Source: Clostridia bacterium
Lineage (GTDB): Bacteria; Bacillota; Clostridia; Christensenellales; Borkfalkiaceae
Direction of reading: 5' to 3'
NCBI GenBank assembly: GCA_900767815.1
Contig: CAAGAM010000231.1
Coordinates: forward strand, 1 to 26,636
DNA length: 26,636 nt
Both the position numbers and the translations under genes were made by a program. Positions 9,031 to 16,055 of the stretch are shown piece after piece. The notes below the pieces were generated by a model, which was given only the letters and a program-made list of their open reading frames with translations, was not told the DNA's origin and searched no databases. Within the stretch, counting starts at the first letter, position 1. Every line of letters begins with the position of its first letter.

Positions 9031-10263
9031 ATGAAAAATCTTAAAGGAAGATGTGTTTTCGCTCAGTCGGGCGGACCTACAACCGTTATCAACGCAAGCA
9101 TTGCGGGCGGGCTTTTGGAAGCTTTGGAAAACGACCTCATAACGGGCGTTTTATGCGCTCATCACGGAATCAAAGGAGTGTTAGACGAAGACTTTTTCGA
9201 CATTTCCGCCGAAGACAAAGCCGAACTCGAAGCTTTGAAATACACCCCCGCCTCGGCTTTCGGCTCGGTGAGATATAAGCTTAAAAATCCCGCGGAAGAC
9301 GATTCCGATTATCGTCGTATCTTAGAAGTATTCAAAAAATACGATATCAGATACTTTTTCTATAACGGCGGAAACGACAGCATGGACACTTGCGACAAAG
9401 TTTCAAAGTTTATGGAAAAATCGGGTTACGACGTAAACGTAATCGGAATTCCGAAAACAATCGACAACGACCTTTGCGAAACCGACCACTGCCCGGGATA
9501 CGGAAGCGCGGCGAAATATATCGCAAATTCGATAATGGAAATGAACCGCGACGCGTCGGTTTACCCGTCGCCTATCGTTATCGTTGTGGAAATCATGGGC
9601 AGAAACGCGGGCTGGCTTACGGCGGCAAGTAAACTCGCTTCCGTCGGCGGTTACGGCGCGGATCTCATTTACCTTCCCGAAATTCCGTTCTCTTACGACA
9701 AATTTTTATCGGACGTAAAAACCGTAGTCGATAAAAAGAAATATTGCATTGTAGCCGTTTCTGAGGGCGTGAAGTTCGCGGGCGGGAAATACGTCGGCGA
9801 AGACGGCAGCTCGGTGGACGATTTCGGGCATTCTCAGCTCGGAGGAGTCTGCGGCGCGTTAAAATCCAAGCTTAAAAATGCGGGGTTTAAATGCAAAGCC
9901 GTGGAACTCAATATTCTGCAACGTTGCGCCGCACACTGCGCTTCGGCTACGGACATCGAGGAATCGTTCGGCGCGGGAAGACACGCCGTGAAGTTTGCAA
10001 CTTCGGGCGAAACGGACAAAATGGTTTCGTTTAAAAGAAAATCCGACAGTCCTTATAAAATCGAATACGTAGCCGCTCCCCTGTCCGCCACGGCAAACGC
10101 CGAGAAGAAAATCCCCCTTGAATGGATAACGGAAGACGGCACCGACCTTACCGACGATTTCGTTTCTTACGCTCTCCCCCTCATTGCGGGCGAACCCTCA
10201 CGCAGGCTTAAAAACGGACTACCCGAATACGCAAATCTCAGATTTAAAAAATTCGAAATATAA
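9031..10263 (+). CDS. pfp: PPi-type phosphofructokinase (diphosphate:fructose-6-phosphate 1-phosphotransferase)
   Basis: This 410-aa member of the phosphofructokinase family differs from its neighbour at the donor site. It has GGNDS (113-117), with Asp where ATP enzymes have Gly, and PKTIDND (141-147), where Lys is typical of pyrophosphate-dependent enzymes. MGRNAGW (189-195) completes the signature. The reaction is reversible, so it can work in glycolysis or gluconeogenesis. The N-terminal SGGPTTVIN loop replaces the GGDAPGMN form. CGGAG precedes the ATG. It is followed by a strong terminator at 10326-10364. The donor call rests on motif knowledge and would need an assay to be certain. Confidence 0.9.
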   Translation: MKNLKGRCVFAQSGGPTTVINASIAGGLLEALENDLITGVLCAHHGIKGVLDEDFFDISAEDKAELEALKYTPASAFGSVRYKLKNPAEDDSDYRRILEVFKKYDIRYFFYNGGNDSMDTCDKVSKFMEKSGYDVNVIGIPKTIDNDLCETDHCPGYGSAAKYIANSIMEMNRDASVYPSPIVIVVEIMGRNAGWLTAASKLASVGGYGADLIYLPEIPFSYDKFLSDVKTVVDKKKYCIVAVSEGVKFAGGKYVGEDGSSVDDFGHSQLGGVCGALKSKLKNAGFKCKAVELNILQRCAAHCASATDIEESFGAGRHAVKFATSGETDKMVSFKRKSDSPYKIEYVAAPLSATANAEKKIPLEWITEDGTDLTDDFVSYALPLIAGEPSRRLKNGLPEYANLRFKKFEI

Positions 10264-10302
10264 AACGCGCGGGTTTTAACGCCAATCACTGCGAAAAAGC
10301 CC

Positions 10303-10318
10303 GCCTATAAGTCGATTA
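10303..10318 (-). repeat. Dispersed motif copy D
   Basis: Read on the minus strand this is TAATCGACTTATAGGC. It lies between the pfp stop and its terminator, in the opposite orientation to copies A-C. Confidence 0.6.
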
Positions 10319-10325
10319 ATATAAC

Positions 10326-10364
10326 AAAACCCCGTCAAAGAGATTCTTCTCCCGACGGGGTTTT
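10326..10364 (+). terminator. Rho-independent terminator after pfp
   Basis: AAAACCCCGTC (10326-10336) pairs perfectly with GACGGGGTTTT (10354-10364), and the arm runs into a T-tract. The A-tract on the other side means it could also work for minus-strand transcripts. Confidence 0.9.
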
Positions 10365-10489
10365 CTATTGTTTCTATTTCGATTTTATTCTGATTTTATA
10401 TCTTCGTCTTTATTTGCAAAATTGCAAACTATTTCGATGAAGATTTAGATTATCTCACAGGAAGAAAAGACTATTAAATTATATTTAAG
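10365..10489. other. AT-rich gap between two terminators
   Basis: No coding gene is supported. A palindrome-like TTTGCAAAATTGCAAA lies near 10413-10428. A weak TTGCAA (10422-10427) to TTAGAT spacing is the only promoter-like signal on the plus strand. Confidence 0.4.
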
Positions 10490-10535
10490 CGGCGGATATC
10501 GCGAGGAAAACTCGCAATATCCGCCGTTTTTATTA
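10490..10535. terminator. Strong hairpin downstream of aspS
   Basis: CGGCGGATAT (10490-10499) plus GCGAG pairs with CTCGC plus ATATCCGCCG (10517-10526), with one mismatch and a GAAAA loop. The T-tract (TTTTTATTA) is on the plus-strand side. On the minus strand, after aspS, the tail is only moderately T-rich. It probably ends aspS transcripts, but its shape fits a plus-strand transcript better. Confidence 0.65.
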
Positions 10536-10545
10536 TAGTTTACAA

Positions 10546-12348
10546 TCAGTCTTTTTTAACTTCTATATAAAGCTCGTCGAGCTGTTTCTGCTCTACGGGC
10601 GAAGGCGCACTGCTCATGAGACACGAAGCCGTCTGAACCTTCGGGAAAGCGATTACGTCTCTTATCGAATCGTCTTTGGAAAGGAGCATCGTGAGACGGT
10701 CTAAGCCGAAAGCAAGTCCGCCATGCGGGGGCGCGCCGTAATTGAACGCGTCCACGAAGAATCCGAACTTCTTCTCGATATCCTCTTCCGTGAAGCCGAG
10801 AATGTTGAACATCTTTTTCTGAATATCTCTCGAGTGGATACGGATAGAGCCGCCGCCCGATTCCTGACCGTTGATAACAAGGTCGTAAGCTTTAGCCCTC
10901 GCTTTGGACGGATTGGTTTCGCAAAGTTCTAAGTCTTCGTTCATGGGCGCGGTGAACGGGTGATGAACCGCCATGTAACGATTCTCTTCCTCCGACCATT
11001 CGAACATCGGGAATTCGGTTATCCACAAAATATCGTAAACGTCTTTATTTATAAGCCCGTGCTTGTCGGCGATCATGAGGCGGATTCCGCCGAGGGTATT
11101 GAACACGACGTAATCTTTATCCGCCGCGAAGAACAAAACGTCTCCTTCTTCGAAGTTCATTCTCGCCTTGATGTTTTCGATATCTTCCGCCGTTAAAAAC
11201 TTAGCGAACGACGATTTGATTTCTCCGCCCTTTGCCCAGGTCATCCAGCAAAGCCCTTTCGCACCGAGCGTTTTTGCATATTCAACCGTCGCGTCGAGTT
11301 CTTTTCTCGAGAACTTGTCCGCTAAGTTCTTAGCGTTAATCGCTCTTATGCTGCCGCGGATAGGTCCTACTTCGATTTTCAGAGCGTCCGCAAACACTTT
11401 GAATTCCGATTTTTCGAAAAGATCGGAACAATTTACTATCTTCAAGCCGAATCTCGTATCGGGCTTATCCGAGCCGTAATTTTCCATGGCTTCGTGATAA
11501 GTCATTCTTCTGAAATGCCCTTCGCCGAGATCGAGGCCTATCGTGCTTTTGAAAATATTTTTGATAAGCCCTTCGATGGGGTACATTACGTCCTCGATTT
11601 CTTCGACGAAACTCATCTCAACGTCTATCTGCGTAAATTCGGGCTGACGGTTCGCTCTTAAGTCCTCGTCGCGGAAGCATTTCGTAATCTGATAATATCT
11701 GTCGAAACCCGCGATCATGAGAAGCTGTTTATAAAGCTGGGGAGACTGCGGAAGAGCGTAAAAACACCCCTCGTGAATTCTCGACGGAACGAGATAGTCT
11801 CTCGCGCCCTCGGGTGTAGATCTTCCGAGCATAGGCGTTTCCACTTCCACAAAGCCGTTATCGTCGAAAAATCTTCTCGCCGCTTTGGTTATTTCGTTTC
11901 TCAAAAAGAGATTCTTCTGCAAAGAAGGTCTTCTTAAGTCAAGGTATCTGTATTTTAAACGAAGGGTTTCGTTTACGTTTGAATCGTCGAGAATTTCAAA
12001 GGGAGTGGTGTCCGCTTCCGCTAAAATTTTAAGTTCGTCGGCAAGAATTTCGATATCGCCCGTCGCGATTTTGTTGGTCTTGCTCTCTCTTTCTCTCACC
12101 CTGCCTTTCACCGCAAGGACGTATTCCGAACGAATATTCTGCGCCTTTTCAAACACTGCCGCAGCCGTAGTATCGTCGAAAACGACCTGCACAAGCCCCG
12201 TTTTATCGCGAAGATCGACGAAAATAAGCGAACCGAGATTTCTTCTTCTCTGCGTCCACCCCATAACCGTAACTTCCTTGCCCGCATCCGAAAGCCTGAG
12301 CGTTCCGCACATAGAAGTGCGCCTTAATTCTCCCATAAATTCTGCCAT
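10546..12348 (-). CDS. aspS: Aspartyl-tRNA synthetase
   Basis: This 600-aa class II synthetase charges tRNA-Asp. An N-terminal OB-fold anticodon-binding domain contains RRRNLGSLIFVDLRD. Motif 2 is FRDEDLRANRQPEFTQID, and motif 3 is GLDRLTMLL near the C-terminus; the bacterial GAD insertion lies between. The Leu in RRRNLGS, rather than the His common in non-discriminating enzymes, suggests it charges tRNA-Asp only, though that needs a check for gatCAB and asnS. GGAGA 7 nt upstream supports the start at 12348 over the internal Met5. The promoter is at 12415-12443. The leader is too short for a T-box. It converges with pfp. Confidence 0.97.
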   Translation of the reverse strand: MAEFMGELRRTSMCGTLRLSDAGKEVTVMGWTQRRRNLGSLIFVDLRDKTGLVQVVFDDTTAAAVFEKAQNIRSEYVLAVKGRVRERESKTNKIATGDIEILADELKILAEADTTPFEILDDSNVNETLRLKYRYLDLRRPSLQKNLFLRNEITKAARRFFDDNGFVEVETPMLGRSTPEGARDYLVPSRIHEGCFYALPQSPQLYKQLLMIAGFDRYYQITKCFRDEDLRANRQPEFTQIDVEMSFVEEIEDVMYPIEGLIKNIFKSTIGLDLGEGHFRRMTYHEAMENYGSDKPDTRFGLKIVNCSDLFEKSEFKVFADALKIEVGPIRGSIRAINAKNLADKFSRKELDATVEYAKTLGAKGLCWMTWAKGGEIKSSFAKFLTAEDIENIKARMNFEEGDVLFFAADKDYVVFNTLGGIRLMIADKHGLINKDVYDILWITEFPMFEWSEEENRYMAVHHPFTAPMNEDLELCETNPSKARAKAYDLVINGQESGGGSIRIHSRDIQKKMFNILGFTEEDIEKKFGFFVDAFNYGAPPHGGLAFGLDRLTMLLSKDDSIRDVIAFPKVQTASCLMSSAPSPVEQKQLDELYIEVKKD

Positions 12349-12369
12349 AATGCTGTCTCCGTTGTTGTA

Positions 12370-12387
12370 TTCGGGAATTTACCCGAA
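12370..12387 (-). other. Small hairpin in the aspS leader
   Basis: TTCGGG (12370-12375) pairs with CCCGAA (12382-12387) over a 6-nt loop, between the aspS promoter and its ribosome site. A similar, stronger palindrome precedes clpP. Confidence 0.4.
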
Positions 12388-12414
12388 AACCTTAGTCATT
12401 TTAACTATATCGAC

Positions 12415-12443
12415 ATTTTAAACTTTTAAACGAAAAATGTCAA
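12415..12443 (-). promoter_or_regulatory. Sigma-A promoter for aspS
   Basis: On the minus strand there is TTGACA (12438-12443), a 17-bp spacer and TAAAAT (12415-12420), giving a leader of about 60 nt. Confidence 0.8.
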
Positions 12444-12495
12444 CAATATACGGGCATGTGCGAATTTATTTGCTTCGTTTTATAAAAAACGAACG

Positions 12496-13617
12496 TCACG
12501 GGCGGATATACTTCACGGGGAAGCGTTTGAAACTCGTGAGTATTTCATACGAAATCGTGCCGCAGGCTTTTGCCATATCCTCCGCCGTAAGGATATCTCC
12601 GCCTTGTTCGCCGATAAAAACGACTTCGTCTCCCGCTTTGGTTTCCTTGCCGGTAAGCGCGAAGCAGTAATCCATGCATACGTTGCCGATAATTTTTCTG
12701 CGCCTGCCGTTTATAAGCACTTCGCCGCCCGAAAAACTTCTGAAAATCCCGTCTCCGTAGCCCGCCGAAACAGTCGCGACGAAACAATCTTTTGTTGCGA
12801 TAAACGCGCCGTTATAGCCGACGTATTCACCCTTTTTAACTTTTTCAACCCTCGAAACCAAGCTTTTTACGCTCATGCACGGCTTAACGCCCGAAACGCC
12901 GTAACCGTAAAGCCCGATGCCTATCCTCACCATAGAATACAGCGAGTTGCAACAAAACGCCGCCTCGGTTGCCGCGATATGCGCGAGATATGCGCCCCCG
13001 CAACCGTCCGCCGTTTTGTCCGTTTGTTTGTCCGAACGGTTTTCGCCGACTTCAAGCGCGCAATCTATAAAACGCAGAAAGCCGTTAAACCGCTCCGTCT
13101 GCATTTCTCTTCTTTGCTTATTTTCCGCGTCGAAAAAATGAGAAAACACCCCTTCAAGCTTTATATTTTTATGCAATTTTATGCGGTTAATCAACTTATA
13201 GGCTGTTTTTTCGCTTTTGATGCCCATTCTGTTCATACCTGTATCCACGCACATATGAACGCATGTCGGTATGCGCATATTTTCCGTTTTGCATATTATT
13301 TCGTCAAGGTCGCGCTCGGACGAAATTATGATATCGATGTTTTTAAAAACAGAAACGACTATCTCTTCTCCGCGAAGGGGCGATAAACATAAAATACGTT
13401 TTTCGGTATGCTCGCGCGCCAAGAGAGCTTCTTCAAACGTCGCGACTATGAAATAGTCGGCTTTTTCGCTCAACGCTCTCACAACCTCTTTAAGCCCGTG
13501 ACCGTAAGCGTTCGCTTTTACCACCGCCGCGACCGATACGCTTTGAGGAAGTTTTTTTCTGAAAAAACCAAAATTATCGGTTAAGTTTTTTAAATTTACT
13601 TCTATAATTCCGCGCAT
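12496..13617 (-). CDS. alr: Alanine racemase
   Basis: This 373-aa PLP enzyme converts L- to D-alanine for peptidoglycan. VVKANAYGHG carries the PLP lysine K34, and the catalytic Tyr is in VGYNGAF (about residue 267). MVRIGIGLYG is the usual substrate-side motif. Two oddities stand out. The usual HxANSA stretch that contacts the PLP phosphate reads HIAATEA here, so Asn-Ser has become Ala-Thr. Just before it is a Lys/Asp/Gly-rich insertion of about 20 residues (ENRSDKQTDKTADGCGG). Thr may still bind the phosphate. GAGGG sits close to the ATG. It is divergent from the M18 aminopeptidase. A sixth copy of the intergenic motif core appears within the reading frame at 13187-13203. Confidence 0.93.
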   Translation of the reverse strand: MRGIIEVNLKNLTDNFGFFRKKLPQSVSVAAVVKANAYGHGLKEVVRALSEKADYFIVATFEEALLAREHTEKRILCLSPLRGEEIVVSVFKNIDIIISSERDLDEIICKTENMRIPTCVHMCVDTGMNRMGIKSEKTAYKLINRIKLHKNIKLEGVFSHFFDAENKQRREMQTERFNGFLRFIDCALEVGENRSDKQTDKTADGCGGAYLAHIAATEAAFCCNSLYSMVRIGIGLYGYGVSGVKPCMSVKSLVSRVEKVKKGEYVGYNGAFIATKDCFVATVSAGYGDGIFRSFSGGEVLINGRRRKIIGNVCMDYCFALTGKETKAGDEVVFIGEQGGDILTAEDMAKACGTISYEILTSFKRFPVKYIRP

Positions 13618-13630
13618 ATCCCTCTATCGC

Positions 13631-13659
13631 TTTACTTTAAAGCAAAATTTATATATAAT
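13631..13659 (+). promoter_or_regulatory. Promoter for the M18 aminopeptidase
   Basis: TTTACT (13631-13636), a 17-bp spacer and TATAAT (13654-13659) lie just before the GAGGTG ribosome site at 13675-13680. Confidence 0.7.
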
Positions 13660-13684
13660 ATATTTATTACTGACGAGGTGAAAT

Positions 13685-14968
13685 ATGAATTTACTTGAAG
13701 AATTTCTCTATAAATCGAAAACGGCTTTTCACGCATGTGAAAACGCGGCGGAAATACTTAAGAAAAACGGCTTTACCGAACTTAAAGAAACAAAGAGCTG
13801 GAATTTGAAAAAACACGGAAAATATTTCGTAACGAGAAACGGCTCCGCGCTTATCGCCTTCGATATCGGCGGGGAAAACGCGTTCAGCATCGTCGCTTCT
13901 CACGGCGATTCCCCGTGCTTCAAAATCAAGGCAAACCCCGTGATGAAAAGCGATAACTATGAAAAACTCAACGTCGAGCGTTACGGCGGCGGTATATTTT
14001 ATTCGTGGTTAGACACTCCTCTCACGATTGCGGGAAGAGTTATAATTTCGCGCGATAACGAACTTATAGCCAAGGTTTTCACTTCCGATCACACCTTCGT
14101 TATCCCGTCCGTCGCGATACATTTCAACCGCACCGTCAACGACGGACTGAAGCTCAATCCGCAGATGGACATGTCGCCGATCGCAGATATTTTAACGGAC
14201 GAAATAAGCGGAGACGGGCTTAAAAAAGAACTCGAAAAATTTGCGCAAGGCGGAAAGGTTGTAGATTACGATTTGTACGTCGTATCTGAGGAAAAGCCTT
14301 TTTACGCGGGCTTCGAGAACGAGCTTTTGTGCAGCCCGAGGATTGACAACTTAACGAGCGCGATATCTTCCGTCGAGGCTATTTGCGAAGCGAACCCTAA
14401 GGAAATCGCCGTTTGCTATATTGCGGACAACGAGGAAGTGGGGAGCGGAACGAAGCAAGGCGCAGGCTCGAAATTCCTTTTCGACGTTTTAAGCCGCATC
14501 GCAAAAAGCTTAGGAAAAGAGAACTCGCTCGACGAAATGCTCGCAAGCTCGTTCATCGTTTCGGACGACAACGCGCACGCCGTTCACCCCAACCACCCCG
14601 AATATTCCGACCCGACCAACAGAGTTAAGCTCGGAAGCGGAATTGTCATAAAACACCACGCAAATCAGAATTACACGACGGACGCCTTTTCCTCCGCGAT
14701 TATAAAGCAGATTTTTGACGGCGCAAAGGTCGGTTATCAGGATTTTTACACCCGCTCGGACATGCCGTGCGGCGGAACGCTCGGCGCGATAAGCTCGGCG
14801 CAGGTTTCTATAAAAAGCGTCGATATAGGTATCCCTCAGCTTGCAATGCACTCCGCCGTTGAAACCATGGCGGCAAGCGATTATGAAACCGCAAAAAAAG
14901 GACTTATCGCTTTTTACTCCGCAAAAATAAGCGCGGACGGCGACAAGTCGGTTGATATCGAACTTTAA
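13685..14968 (+). CDS. apeB: M18 family aminopeptidase (aspartyl aminopeptidase type)
   Basis: This 427-aa zinc exopeptidase removes N-terminal, often acidic, residues from peptides in the cytoplasm. Metal and catalytic motifs in order are SHGDSPCFKIK (first ligand His73, with Asp75), DNEEVGSGTKQGAGS (the catalytic Glu pair), the TRSDMPCGGT block and LAMHSAVETM with the last His ligand. The length is normal for the family and there is no signal peptide. GAGGTG lies 4 nt before the ATG. It is a single gene with its own promoter and a strong terminator at 14993-15032. The gene symbol follows common usage for this family; the preferred residue is not known. Confidence 0.93.
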   Translation: MNLLEEFLYKSKTAFHACENAAEILKKNGFTELKETKSWNLKKHGKYFVTRNGSALIAFDIGGENAFSIVASHGDSPCFKIKANPVMKSDNYEKLNVERYGGGIFYSWLDTPLTIAGRVIISRDNELIAKVFTSDHTFVIPSVAIHFNRTVNDGLKLNPQMDMSPIADILTDEISGDGLKKELEKFAQGGKVVDYDLYVVSEEKPFYAGFENELLCSPRIDNLTSAISSVEAICEANPKEIAVCYIADNEEVGSGTKQGAGSKFLFDVLSRIAKSLGKENSLDEMLASSFIVSDDNAHAVHPNHPEYSDPTNRVKLGSGIVIKHHANQNYTTDAFSSAIIKQIFDGAKVGYQDFYTRSDMPCGGTLGAISSAQVSIKSVDIGIPQLAMHSAVETMAASDYETAKKGLIAFYSAKISADGDKSVDIEL

Positions 14969-14992
14969 TTCGCCGAAAATTCACAATGAAAC

Positions 14993-15032
14993 AGCCCCGC
15001 ATATCCCGATTTTTGTCGGAATATGCGGGGCT
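14993..15032 (+). terminator. Rho-independent terminator after the M18 aminopeptidase
   Basis: AGCCCCGCATAT (from 14994) pairs perfectly with ATATGCGGGGCT (15021-15032). An inner CCGA/TCGG extension closes the loop, and TATTTT follows. Confidence 0.88.
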
Positions 15033-15291
15033 TATTTTGTCGGAATCCGCCGCAAAAAATGTCGGATTATGCCGTAATTTTTTGTCGATTTTTTGCAGTA
15101 ATTTTTTGTCGGATTCCGCCGCCGAAAATTGTCGTTTATAGCCGTCGGTTTTTGTCGTTTTCCGTGCGCCGATTTTGCCGTAAAACGCCGTCGGGTTTTG
15201 TCGGATTTTGCTCGCCCGTTTTGTCGTAAAACGCCGTCGGGGCTTTGCGGATTCCGCGTTTTACTTCCGCTTGCGCGACGCTTTTCCGATT
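15033..15291. repeat. Degenerate TTTTGTCGG repeat tract
   Basis: About 10 imperfect units of the type TTTTGTCGGATTCCGCCG fill the gap between the aminopeptidase terminator and the broken SH3-like gene. Two longer direct copies, TTTTGYCGTAAAACGCCG plus TCGGG, occur at 15173-15195 and 15219-15241, 46 bp apart and differing at one base. The small ORFs here are products of the repeat and lack ribosome sites, so I do not call genes. The first unit overlaps the loop of the terminator. Nothing else is seen in this stretch. Confidence 0.6.
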
Positions 15292-16041
15292 TTATTTTTC
15301 CGAAATATCGCACTCGGGAACCGCCGTTACCTCCTCGAAATCTTTAATTTTTATAGGTATAATCGCAATATCGGGAAGTTCGCCGTACTGATCGAAATCG
15401 ACAAGTCTCATCCCGTCTATAGTCCTCGGGTCGCATATCCACCCGACCATTCCCTTATGAACGCCCTCATCGGCATATTTTTTCTTTTCGACAATAACCT
15501 GAACGCGCGCATATTCTTTAGCCACAAGTGATTGCGTTTGAACCCGCCAAAACGGTGCTATTTCCGCGCTTTATGTCGAATTCGTCTTCGCCCGTACCGC
15601 CAAGTACGAACAAAGCCGCCTTCGACAGAAATCATCAAAAATATCGCCGTTTTGGTTGCCCGCAAGTATTGCGTCGTGTTTTTAGGTTAAGACGCGGCGC
15701 GCAAGCGGCATAATACACCCGTATATGACACTTGCGGAACAATGTATTAGCCTGAAAGCACGACGCAAGACCGAGTTCAAACGCAATCACTTGTGGCTAA
15801 CGGGAAGAATAATTTTGTTTCCGTTAAGGTCTGTAAGCACATCGACGTTTTTCAAGTCGGATTCCGCAATATAACAAGTCGTTAATTTTTGCAATGTTTG
15901 CGGATTGATAAAATAAATCGCTCTCCACCCCGGTTTTTCCTGAATTATATCGATAACCCTGCCGCGCATGCCTTTAACAATTCCCTGATTTTTATATTCT
16001 TCTCTATCCGCAATAACTTCCACTACGTCATACAAATTCAT
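15292..16041 (-). pseudogene. SH3-repeat protein paralogue, interrupted by a MITE-like element
   Basis: This is a second copy of the intact gene at 16056-16508, cut by the element at 15521-15797. The first half (from 16041) encodes one repeat, MNLYDVVEVIADREEY and so on, and reads three codons (Ser-His-Lys) into the element before a stop. The second half (to 15292) encodes the second repeat, with CDPRTIDGM and FDQYGELPDIAIIP. It could only start at a GTG supplied by the element, with no ribosome site. Removing the element and one TA joins the halves in frame as LPVKEYARV, exactly as in the paralogue. The gap to the upstream gene is 14 bp, so it was the last gene of the recG operon. Confidence 0.9.
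15521..15797. mobile_element. 277-bp MITE-like non-autonomous element with 23-bp inverted ends
   Basis: The ends are perfect inverted repeats of 23 bp (15521-15543 and 15775-15797), starting GCCACAAGTGATTGCG. TA flanks both sides (15519-15520 and 15798-15799), the target duplication expected of IS630/Tc1-mariner transposition. It encodes no credible protein. Inside are nested inverted repeats: 15547-15555 with 15647-15655, 15574-15580 with 15621-15627, 15660-15667 with 15730-15737, 15669-15678 with 15759-15768, and 15711-15717 with 15743-15749. It would therefore fold into two arms within a terminal stem. Other copies are at 26532 and, as a relic, at 7791. Confidence 0.9.
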
Positions 16042-16055
16042 TTCACTTTCCTCTT

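Noticed and set aside
12349..12443. T-box riboswitch before aspS
   Set aside because: The leader is only about 60 nt and has no specifier loop or T-box sequence.
12604..13386. Long plus-strand ORF opposite alr
   Set aside because: It is rich in Arg, Phe and His, lacks a ribosome site and any family motif, and alr on the other strand is certain.
15033..15291. CRISPR array
   Set aside because: Units are short, uneven and without constant spacers, and no cas gene is in the window.
15023..15347. Small ORFs in the repeat tract
   Set aside because: Their residues simply translate the TTTTGTCGG units, and there are no ribosome sites.
15528..15713. 61-aa ORF inside the MITE-like element
   Set aside because: No transposase motif, no ribosome site, and it crosses the hairpin arms; the element is non-coding.
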